From positions 118,759,789-118,823,788 of the forward strand of contig NC_050101.1 in NCBI RefSeq assembly GCF_902167145.1: a stretch of 64,000 nucleotides of DNA, in the 5' to 3' direction. Positions 34,857 to 44,679 of this stretch are shown piece after piece (within the stretch, counting starts at the first letter, position 1; each line of letters begins with the position of its first letter). Below the pieces are notes generated by a model, which saw only the letters and a program-made list of their open reading frames with translations, had not been told where the DNA came from and made no database searches. A program made the position numbers and the translations under genes. This DNA is from Zea mays (Eukaryota; Streptophyta; Magnoliopsida; Poales; Poaceae).

Positions 34857-37800
34857 TGGATTATCGACAGCGGGTGCACAAACCACATGACAGGGGAGAA
34901 AAAGATGTTCTCCTCCTATGAGAAAAACCAGGATCCCCAACAAGCTATCACATTCGGGGATGGAAATCAAGGTTTGGTCAAAGGTCTTGGTAAAATTGCT
35001 ATATCTCCTGACCATTCTATTTCCAATGTTTTTCTTATAGATTCTTTAGATTACAATTTGCTTTCTGTATCTCAATTATGCAAAATGGGCTACAGCTGTC
35101 TATTCACTGATGTAGGTGTCACTGTCTTTAGAAGAAGTGATGATTCAATAACATTTAAGGGAGTGTTAGAGGGTCAGCTATACTTGGTAGATTTTGATAG
35201 AGCTGAACTCGACACTTGCTTAATTGCTAAGACTAACATGGGTTGGCTATGGCACCGCCGACTAGCCCATGTTGGAATGAAGAATCTTCATAAGCTTCTA
35301 AAGGGGGAACACATTTTAGGATTAACAAATGTTCATTTTGAGAAAGACAGGATTTGTAGCGCATGCCAAGCAGGGAAACAAGTTGGTGCCCACCATACAC
35401 AAGAACATCATGACGACCGACAGGCCACTGGAGCTCCTACACATAGATCTATTCGGCCCGATCGCTTACATAAGCATCGACGGGAGTAAGTACTGTCTAG
35501 TTATTGTGGATGATTATTCTCGCTTCACTTGGGTGTTCTTTTTACAGGAAAAATCTCACACCCAAGAAACCTTAAAGGGATTCTTGAGACGGGCTCAAAA
35601 TGAGTTCGGCTTAAGGATCAAGAAAATTAGAAGCGACAATGGGACGGAGTTCAAGAACTCTCAAATTGAAGGCTTCCTTGAGGAGGAGGGCATCAAGCAT
35701 GAGTTCTCTTCTCCCTACACCCCTCAACAAAATGGTATAGTGGAGAGGAAGAATAGAACTCTATTGGACATGGCAAGAACCATGCTTGATGAGTACAAGA
35801 CTTCGGATCGGTTTTGGGCCGAGGCGGTTAACACCGATTGCTACGCCATCAACCGATTATATCTACACCGAATCCTCAAGAAGACATCATACGAACTCCT
35901 AACCGGTAAAAAGCCCAACATTTCATATTTTAGAGTCTTTGGTAGCAAATGCTTTATTCTTGTTAAAAGAGGTAGAAAATCTAAATTTGCTCCTAAGACT
36001 GTAGAAGGCTTTTTACTAGGATATGATTCAAACACAAGGGCATATAGAGTCTTTAACAAGTCCACTGGACAAGTTGAAGTTTCTTGTGACGTTGTGTTTG
36101 ATGAGACTAACGGCTCTCAAGTAGAGCAAGTTGATCTTGATGAGATAGGTATTGAAGAGGCTTCGTGCATCGCGCTAAGGAACATGTCCATTGGGGATGT
36201 GTGTCCAAAGGAATCCGAAGAGCCGCCAAATGCACAAGATCAACCATCCTCCTCCACGCAAGCATCCCCACCAACTCAAAATGAGGATGAGGCTCAAATG
36301 GATGAAGGAGAAGATCAAGCAAATGAGCCACCTCAAGATGATGGCAATGATCAAGGGGGAGATGCGAATGATCAAGACAAGGAGGATGAAGAACAAAGGC
36401 CGCCACACCCAAGAGTCCACCAAGCAATCCAACGAGATCACCCCGTTGACACCATCCTCGGCGACATTCATAAGGGGGTAACCACTAGATCTCGTGTTGC
36501 ACATTTTTGTGAGCATTACTCTTTTGTTTCCTCTATTGAGCCACACAGGGTAGAGGAAGCACTTCAAGATTCGGATTGGGTGGTGGCGATGCAAGAGGAG
36601 CTCAACAACTTCACTAGGAATGAGGTATGGCATTTAGTTCCACGTCCTAATAAAAATGTTGTAGGAACCAAATGGGTCTCCGCAACAAGCAAGATGAGCA
36701 TGGTGTGGTGACAAGGAACAAAGCACGACTTGTGGCCAAAGGATACTCCCAAGTCGAAGGTTTGGATTTCGGTGAAACCTATGCACCCGTAGCTAGGCTT
36801 GAGTCAATTCGAATATTATTAGCCTATGCTACTTACCATGGCTTCAAGCTTTACCAAATGGACGTGAAGAGTGCCTTCCTCAATGGACCAATCAAGGAAG
36901 AGGTCTATGTTGAGCAACCTCCCGGCTTTGAAGATAGTGAGTATCCTAACCATGTCTATAAACTCTCTAAGGCACTTTATGGGCTCAAGCAAGCCCCAAG
37001 AGCATGGTATGAATGCCTTAGAGATTTCCTTATCACTAACGGATTCAAAGTCGGAAAGGCCGATCCTACTTTATTTACTAAAACTCTTGAAAATGACTTG
37101 TTTGTATGCCAAATTTACGTTGATGATATTATATTTGGGTCTACTAACGAGTCTACATGTGAAGAATTTAGTAGGATCATGACACAAAAATTCGAGATGT
37201 CTATGATGGGGGAGTTGAAGTATTTCTTAGGATTTCAAGTAAAGCAACTCCAAGAGGACACCTTCCTAAGCCAAACGAAGTATACTCAAGATATTCTAAC
37301 CAAGTTTGAAATGAAGGATGCCAAACCCATCAAGACACCCATGGGAACCAATGGGCATGTCGACCTCGACGAGGGAGGTAAATCCGTCGATCAAAAGGTA
37401 TACCGGTCGATGATAGGCTCTTTGCTATATTTATGTGCATCTCGACCGGATATTATGCTTTCCGTATGCATGTGTGCAAGATTCCAAGCCGACCCTAAGG
37501 AAGCTCACCTTACGCCGTAAAACGAATCTTGAGATATTTAGTTTATACTCCTAAGTTTGGGCTTTGGTATCCTAGGGGATCCACTTTTGATTTAATTGGT
37601 TATTTCGATGCCGATTGGGCGGGGTGTAAAATCAATAGAAAGAGCACATCGGGGACTTGCCAGTTCTTGGGAAGATCCTTGGTGTCTTGGGCTTCAAAGA
37701 AGCAAAATTCCGTTGCTCTTTCTACCGCCGAAGACGAGTACATTGTACTAGGCCATTGTTGCGCGCAACTACTTTGTATGAGGCAAACCCTTAGGGACTA

Positions 37801-38071
37801 TGGTTACAAACTAACCAAAGTTCCTCTTCTATGTGATAATGAGAGTGCGATCCGCATGGCGGATAATCCCGTTGAGCATAGCCGCACTAAACACATAGCC
37901 ATTCGGTATCATTTTCTAAGGGATCACCAACAAAAGGGAGATATCGAGATTTCATACATTAATACTAGAGAACAATTAGCCGATATCTTTACCAAGCCTC
38001 TTGATGAACAAACTTTTAACAAACTTAGGCATAAGCTAAATATTCTTGATTCTAGGAACTTCTTTTGTTGA
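34857..38071 (+). pseudogene. Sirevirus pol (protease, integrase, RT, RNase H), frameshifted
   Basis: Protease core DSGCTNHMTG begins at 34866. Integrase: zinc region with H-x3-H and CSACQAG near 35360, catalytic residues in LLHIDLFGP, RSDNGTEF and [21 protein letters not shown] and the YVDD motif near 37120. RNase H: DADWAG and DNESAIRM. Frameshifts lie near 35388 (before the integrase core), 36675 (start of RT, one base missing) and 37515 (RT to RNase H, one base missing). The last RNase H motif reads KHIAIRYHF where the family has an Asp after KHI. No env-like gene follows. Confidence 0.9.
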
Positions 38072-38885
38072 TTTGCACACATAGCTCATTCATATACCTT
38101 TGATCATGTCTCTTTCATATGCTATGACTAATGTGTTTTCAAGTCTATTTCAAACCAAGTCATAGGTGTATTGAAAGGGAATTGGAGTTTTCGGCGAAAA
38201 CAAAGGGCTTCCACTCCGTAACTCATCCTTCGCGGTCACTCCGAGCAACTCTCCATCTTTGAAAAAAAGGACTTCGTCTTTGGTATAATCTTTACTCACT
38301 TATTTATGACCAAAGGGGGAGAAAGTAATTCTAAGGGCTCTAATGACTCCGTTTTTGGCGATTCATGCCAAAGGGGGAGAAAGTATTAGCCCAAAGCAAA
38401 AGGACCGTACCACCATCTAATTTTAAAAAATGATTTTCAATTGGAAATTTCAAATTGGTGTCCTATTATGTTCAAAAAGGGAGAGAGAATAGTATTTTCA
38501 AAATCAATATCAAACCCCTCTTGAACACTAAGAGGATGATTTCATCTAGGGGGAGTTTTGTTTAGTCAAAGGAAAGGCATTTCATACAGGGGGAGAAAGT
38601 TTCAAATCTTGAAAATGCTTCGCAAAATCTTATTCATTTACCTTTGAATATTTGCAAAAGGACCTTGAAAAGGATTTACAAAAGAATTTGCAAAAACAAA
38701 ACATGTGGTGCAAGCGTGGTCCAAAATGTCAAAAATTAAAGAAACAATCCATGCATATCTTATAAGTATTTATATTGGCTCAATTCCAAGCAACCTTTGC
38801 ACTTACATTATGCAAGCTAGTTCAATTATGCACTTCTATATTTGCTTTGGTTTGTGTTGGCATCAATCACCAAAAAGGGGGAGAT
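38072..38885 (+). other. Sirevirus 3' region with multiple polypurine-like tracts
   Basis: Non-coding. G-rich tracts at 38311, 38369, 38548, 38588 and the one adjoining the LTR (38872-38885). Three read GGGGGAGAAAG and the terminal one GGGGGAGA. Only the last is in position to prime plus-strand synthesis. Confidence 0.85.
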
Positions 38886-40140
38886 TGAAAGGGAATTATG
38901 CTTACACCTATTTCCTAAATGATTTTTGTGGTTGAATTGCCCAACACAAATAATTGGACTAACTAGTTTTGCTATAGTGCATAAGTTATACAGGTGCCAA
39001 AGGTTTACACTTAGCCAATAAAAAGACCAAGTATTGGGTTCAACAAAGAGAGCAAGGGATAACCGAAGTGTGCCCTGGTCTGGCGCACCGGACTGTCCGG
39101 TGTGCCACCGGACAGTGTCCGATGCACCAGGGGACTTCACGCTGAACTCTTCACCTTCGGGAAAATCCAGAGGCGGTTCGCTATAATTCACCGGACTATC
39201 CGGTGCTCCAAGGAAGGGCGTCTCAGGAACTCGCCAACTTTGGGAATTCGCTCCGCTATGATTCACCGGACATGTCCGGTGTGCACCGGACTGTCCGGTG
39301 AGCCAGCGGGGCAACGACTACTTCGCGCCAACGGTCACCTGCACAGGCATTAAATGCGCGCCAGAGCGCGCAGAAGTCAGGCACGCGCGAAGTGGCGCAC
39401 CGGACACTCTATAGTACATGTCCGATGTGCCACCGAACATCCAGGCGGGCCCAGAAGACAGAGCTCCAACGGTCAAAACCCAACGGCCTTGGTGACGTGG
39501 CTGGCGCACCGGACTGTCCGGTGCACCATGCGACAGACAGCCCCACCAAACGGCTAGTTTGGTGGTTGGGGCTATAAATACCCCCAACCACCCCACATTC
39601 AAGACATACAAGTTTTCCCACTTCAACTACTTACAAGAGCTCTAGCATTCAATTCTAGACACACCCAAGTGATCAAATCCTCTCCAAACTCCGCACAACG
39701 CCCTAGTGATTAGTGAGAGAGATTTCCTTGTGTTCTTTCGAGCTCTTGCGCTTGGATTGCTTTCTTCTTTCGTTGATTCTTCATTGCGATCAAACTCACT
39801 TGTAATTGAGGCAAGATACACCAATCTTGTGGTGGTCCTTGTGGGAACTTTGTGTTCCAAGTGATAGAGAAGAAAAGCTCGCTCGGTCCGAGGGACCGTT
39901 TGAGAGAGGGAAAGGGTTGAAAGAGACCCGATCTTTGTGACCACTCAACGGGGAGTAGGTTCGCAAGAACCGAACCTCGGTAAAACAAATCTGCGTGTCA
40001 CACTCTTTATTTGCTTGCGATTTGTTTTGCACCCTCTCTCGTGGACTCGATTATATTTCTAACGCTAACCCGGCTTGTAGTTGTGATTATTTTTGAGAAT
40101 TTCAGTTTCGCCCTATTCACCCCCCTCTAGGTGACTTTCA
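38886..40140 (+). repeat. Sirevirus 3' LTR
   Basis: 1,255 bp, same ends as the 5' LTR. Compared with it, a stretch of about 21 bp of palindrome sequence near 39200 is missing and about 12 bp near 39508 is extra. Confidence 0.93.
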
Positions 40141-40145
40141 AGAGG
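40141..40145. repeat. Target-site duplication of the Sirevirus (right)
   Basis: AGAGG, identical to 30855-30859. Confidence 0.95.
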
Positions 40146-40919
40146 GTTCTCTCGCTGTCCCATGAGGGGACGTGAGCTTGGCTGACGACGTGACCGCTGC
40201 TTCCGCCCGCCTGCCACCGCCATTACTGCCGGCCCATTTTTGGCCGCATCGACCGTCGCGCCTTCTCTCGCGGCTGACTGGCCCGTGACCGATGCGCCTG
40301 GCTGGCACTGTTGGGTCATACGCAGGGTTGCCTCGAGTCGCGGTACTGGTTCCGCAGTCGAGGAGGCACGGTAGTGGCGCGAGGGGCGGTGCAGTTGCTC
40401 GCACGTAGCAACCGGCGCGCCGGTTGCATGACGTGTGGGCCTGGGCCTCCATGCTGGGCGCGTTGGAGTTGAAGGGGTGCGCCCACTTGGCGCGGTTGCA
40501 TGCCGACTGCATGGCTGTCCGCCCTTTCACCCGCTGGTCTAGGCGAAAGTGGAGGAATGCTTGTAACCGCTGGGTAGTTGCGCGCACCGCGCGCGGCGGT
40601 TTGGCTTCTTCTGCCCTGGGCCAGCTTGCATGACGTGTGGGACCCAGCCCCCGTGTCGTAGGGGGAGGACCTTGGAGCATGTTGGAGAAGGCTCAGCCTG
40701 CGATGGCTAAGGACGCAAGTGGGGGGAGTTGCCTTTAAAAGGAGGGTGACCCCCTTGAAAGGCAAACATGTCTTCGCGCTCCCTTATGCATCGCGTCTTT
40801 CCACCTTCCGGCGGGTGTAGCCCCCGAGGGAGGGTCGGGCTTTGCCGAGGCAAGGCTGACCCTTCCTTGATGGTTAGACTTTGTGTGTGAACGAAGTGTA
40901 CGAACGACTTGAAAGCATC
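40146..40919 (-). other. Element B 3' region, pol-proximal part, with internal deletion
   Basis: Matches 12650-13265 of A, then jumps at about 40810 to the equivalent of A 15437. About 2.1 kb is missing, including the antisense ORF and the three dispersed repeat copies. Confidence 0.8.
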
Positions 40920-42819
40920 TTAAGGGTAGAAGCGACGTAGCTGTCGGATGTTCCAAGCGTTGTTGTAGACCTCGCCTTGACTGTTGGCCAGCTTGTATGT
41001 CCCGGGCTTCAGAACCTTGGCGATGACGAACGGCTCTTCCCAGGGAGGCGTGAGCTTGTGTCGCCCTCGGGCGTCTTGTCGCAGCCGAAGCACCAAGTCG
41101 CCCACCTGGAGGTCTCGGGACCGAACCCCTCGGGCGTGGTAGCATCGCAGGGACTGCTGATACCGCGCCGAGTGTAGCAAGGCCATGTCCCGAGCCTCCT
41201 CCAGCTGGTCCAGTGAGTCTTCTTGGTTAGCTCGATTGCTTTGGTCATCGTAGGCCCTCGCCCTCGGGGAACCGTATTCTAAGTCTATGGGCAAGATGGC
41301 CTCGGCCCCATAGACTAGAAAGAACGGTGTGAAGCCCGTGGCTCGGCTCGGCGTTGTCCTCAGACTCCAGACCACCGAGGGGAGCTCCTTCATCCATCGC
41401 TTGCCGAACTTGTTGAGGTCGTTGTAGATCCGCAGCTAGAGCCCTTGCAGGATCATGCCGTTAGCACGCTCTACTTGCCCATTCGTCATGGGGTGAGCCA
41501 CGGCGGCCCAGTCCACCCGGATGTGGTGATCCTCGCAGAAGTCCAGGAACTTTCTGCCGATGAACTGGGTGCCGTTGTCGGTGATGATGGAGTTCGGGAC
41601 CCCAAAGCGATGGATGATGTTGGTGAAGAACGCCACCGCCTGTTCGGACCTGATGCTGTTTAGGGGTCGGACCTCGATCCACTTGGAGAATTTGTCGATG
41701 GCGACCAGCAGGTGCGTGTAGCCCCCGGGTGCCTTCTGCAAGGGGCCGACGAGGTCCAGACCCCACACAGCAAACGACCAGGTGATGGGTATGGTCTGCA
41801 GAGCCTGAGCGGGCAGGTGGGTCTGCCTTGCATAGAATTGACACCCTTGGCAGGTGCGGACAATTCTAGTGGCGTCGGCCACCGCGGTCGGCCAGTAGAA
41901 GCCTTGTCGGAAGGCGTTTCCAACAAGGGCTCGAGGCGCTGCGTGATGGCCGCAAGCCCCCGAGTGTATCTCTTGTAAGAGCTCCTGGCCTTCGGCGATG
42001 GAAATGCATCGCTGGAGGATGCCCGAGGGGTTGCGGTGGTAGAGCTCCTTCCCGTCTCCCAGCAAGACGAACGACTTGGCGCGCCGCGCCAACCGCCGAG
42101 CTTCGGCTCGGTCGAGGGGCAGCTCTCCTCGGTGGAGATATTGCAGGTACGGGGTCTGCCTGTTTCGATTAGGCGTGACCCCGCTCCGCTCCTCCTCGAC
42201 GCGCAGTGCCTCACCCTTGGGGGCCGAGGGTACCTCGGGCCGAGCCGAGGGTGCCTCGGGCCGAGCCGAGGGTGCCTCGGGCCGAGCCGAGGGTGCCTCA
42301 AGCAGAGCCGAGGGTGCCTCGGGCTGGGCCGAGGCCTTCTCGGGCTCGGGCGTGTCGTCGGTCTTGACGGAGGGTTGATGCAGGTCTCGGGAGAAGACGT
42401 CCGGGGGAACCGTTGTTCGCCCCGAGGCTATTTTAGCCAGCTCGTCCGCAGTCTCGTTGTAGCGTCGGGCGATGTGGTTGAGCTCGAGCCCGTAGAACTT
42501 GTCTTCCAGGCGCCGAACCTCATCGCAGTAGGCTTCCATCTTCGGGTCGCGGCAGTGGGAGTTCTTCATGACTTGGTCGATGACGAGCTGCGAGTCACCG
42601 CGAGCGTCGAGGCATCGGACCCCTAGCTCGATGGTGATGCGCAACCCATTGACCAGAGCCTCATACTCGGCCACATTGTTGGACACCGGGAAATGGAGGC
42701 GTAGCACGTAGCGTAGGTGCTTCCCGAGGGGCGAGATGAAGAGCAGGCCCGCGCCTGCTCCTGTCTTCATCAGCGACCCGTCGAAAAACATGGTCCAGAG
42801 TTCCGGTTGGATCGGAGCT
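40920..42819 (-). pseudogene. Element B pol, second half (aRNase H, linker, integrase)
   Basis: On the minus strand it starts within pol directly beside element C (duplicated target 42815-42819) and opens with the archaeal-type RNase H: FFDGSL, AEYEAL, RGDSQLVI and NETADELAK all keep their acidic residues. A linker with about six 7-residue PSARPEA-like repeats (42225-42330) follows, then integrase with the zinc region (CQGC) and DDE residues. A TAG at 41436-41438 interrupts the region after the DDE core. The C-terminus then stays open to the stop at 40920-40922. The first half of the gene is at 57112-58523. Confidence 0.9.
42815..42819. repeat. Target-site duplication of element C (left)
   Basis: GAGCT, repeated at 57107-57111. 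Confidence 0.95.
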
Positions 42820-43309
42820 TGTCGGGGACCATAATTAGGGGTACCCTCAAGACGCCTAATTCTCAGCTGGTAACCCCCATCAGCATAAAGCTGCAAAGGC
42901 CTGATGGGTACGATTAAGTCAAGGATCAGTCCACACGAGTGACTCGATCACGCTTCACCCGAGCCTAGCCTCGGCCGAGGGCAGCCGACCTCGAGAGACT
43001 TCCGTCTCGCCCGAGGCCCCCCTTTTTACGGCGGACACATCACCGGCTCGCCCGAGGCCTTGGCTTCGCTCAGAAGCAACCTTGACTAAATCGCCACACC
43101 GACTGACCAAATTGCAGGGGCATTTAACGCAAAGGTGGCCTGACACCTTTATCCTGACACGTGCCCCCCCGGCAGAGCCGAAGTGACCGCCGTCACTCCA
43201 CCGCTCCTCTGACTAGTCTGACAGAAGGACAGCGCCGCCTGCGCCACTCCGACTGCGGTGCCGCTCGACAGAGTGAGTCTGACAGGCAGTCAGGCCTTGC
43301 CAAAGGCGC

Positions 43310-43775
43310 CACGGCGAACTCCGCACCGCCCGACCCCAGGGCTCGGACTCGGGCTAAGACCCGGAAGACGGCGAACTCCGCTCCGCCCGACCCCAGGGCT
43401 CGGACTCGGGCTAAGACCCGGAAGACGGCGAACTCCGCTCCGCCCAACCCCAGGGCTCGGACTCGGGCTAAGACCCGGAAGACGGCGAACTCCGCTCCGC
43501 CCGACCCCAGGGCTCGGACTCGGGCTAAGACCCTGAAGACGGCGAACTCCGCTCCGCCCGACCCCAGGGCTCGGACTCGGGCTAAGACCCGGAAGACGGC
43601 GAACTCCGCTCCGCCCGACCCCAGGGCTCGGACTCGGGCTAAGACCCGGAAGACGGCGAACTCCGCTCCGCCCGACCCCAGGGCTCGGACTCGGGCTAAG
43701 ACCCGGAAGACGGCGAACTCCGCTCCGCCCGACCCCAGGGCTCGGACTCTGGCTAAGACCCGGAAGACGACGAAA
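43310..43775. repeat. 57-bp tandem repeats in the element C 5' LTR
   Basis: About eight near-identical units, each with GCGAACTCCGCTCCGCCCGA and CTCGGACTCGGGCTAAGACC. Because 57 is a multiple of three, long frames stay open on both strands (for example 43161-44120 plus, 43193-43873 minus). They encode only 19-residue Pro/Arg-rich repeats and are not called as genes. Confidence 0.92.
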
Positions 43776-44308
43776 CTCCGCCTCGCCCGACCCCAGGGCT
43801 CGGACTCCGCCCTGGCCTCGGCCGAACGACTTCCGCCTCGCCCGACCCCATGGCTCGGGCTCGGCCTCGGCAACAGAAGACAGACTCAACCTCGGCTTCG
43901 GAGGAGCCCCCACGTCACCCTGCCTAGGGCACAGACCCGCCACGTCAACAGGGAGCGCCATCATCATCCTACCCCGAATCGACTCGGGTCACGGAGAACA
44001 AGACCGGCATCCCATCCGGCCAGCTCCGCCGGATGGGCAATGATGGCGCTCCACCAGCTCTGTGACGACGGCGGCCCCCAGCTCTCTTACGGAAGCAGGA
44101 CGACGTCAGCAGGGACTTGACCGCTCCAACAGCTGTCCCTCCGCCAGGCTCCGTCGCACCTCCGACAGCCACGACATCACGCCAGCAAGGTGCCAAGATC
44201 TCTCCGGCTGCCACATTGGCATGTACCTAGGGCACTAGCTCTCTCTCTGCTAGACACGTAGCACTCTGCTACACCCCCCATTGTACACCTGGATCCTCTC
44301 CTTACGAC

Positions 44309-44315
44309 TATAAAA
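44309..44315 (+). promoter_or_regulatory. TATA box of the element C 5' LTR
   Basis: TATAAAA followed by GGGAGGACC, about 310 bp before the LTR end. The same box is at 56796-56802 in the 3' LTR and in equivalent positions in A and B. Confidence 0.65.
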
Positions 44316-44621
44316 GGGAGGACCAGGGCCTTCTTAGAGAAGGTTGGCTGCGCGGGACCGAGGACGGGACAGGCGCTCTCTTGGGGCCGCTCGCTTCCCT
44401 CACCCGCGTGGACGCTTGTAACCCCCCTACTGCAAGCGCACCTGACCTGGGCGCGGGACGAACACGAAGGCCGCGGGACTTCCACCTCTCTCACGCTCGA
44501 CTCCGGCCACCTCGCCTCTCCCCCCTTCACGCTCGCCCACGCGCTCGACCCATCTGGGCTGGGGCACGCAGCACACTCACTCGTCGGCTTAGGGACCCCC
44601 CTGTCTCGAAACGCCGACAGT

Positions 44622-44639
44622 TGGCGCGCCAGGTAGGGG
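44622..44639 (+). other. Element C primer-binding site
   Basis: TGGCGCGCCAGGTAGGGG, two bases after the LTR and identical to that of A. The first ten bases are self-complementary. Confidence 0.78.
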
Positions 44640-44679
44640 CCTGCTGCGTGCTGACGAACAGCTCCCCGTCAAGCTCCAG

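Larger units (their letters stand above)
30860..40140 (+). mobile_element. Sirevirus (Ty1/Copia) retrotransposon, Opie/Ji-like
   Basis: 9,281 bp with two LTRs, a primer site, gag, protease-integrase-RT-RNase H order, several polypurine-like tracts, and the intact TSD AGAGG. The Copia class follows from integrase preceding RT. The Sirevirus type follows from the long gag with a coiled-coil extension and from the repeated AAAGGGGGAGAAAG tracts after pol. The LTR sequence resembles the maize Opie and Ji families. At least four frameshifts make it non-autonomous. The LTRs differ at roughly 2.5% of sites by hand count. Confidence 0.93.
42820..44619 (+). repeat. Element C 5' LTR
   Basis: 1,800 bp, TGTCGGGGACCATAATTAGG...AACGCCGACA. 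It has about eight 57-bp tandem units (43310-43760) and a TATAAAA box at 44309-44315. It is exactly 57 bp shorter than the 3' LTR. Confidence 0.94.

Noticed and set aside
38072..38885. Env-like third gene in the Sirevirus
   Set aside because: Only short, interrupted frames between pol and the LTR.
43310..43775. CRISPR-like regular repeats
   Set aside because: The units are directly joined with no unique spacers, lie inside a plant LTR, and have no cas genes.
43161..44120. Long Pro/Arg-rich ORFs in the LTRs of A, B and C (also 55688-56530, 55623-56454 and 28712-29500)
   Set aside because: They are 19-residue translations of 57-bp LTR repeats, open in several frames on both strands; no start context or domain.
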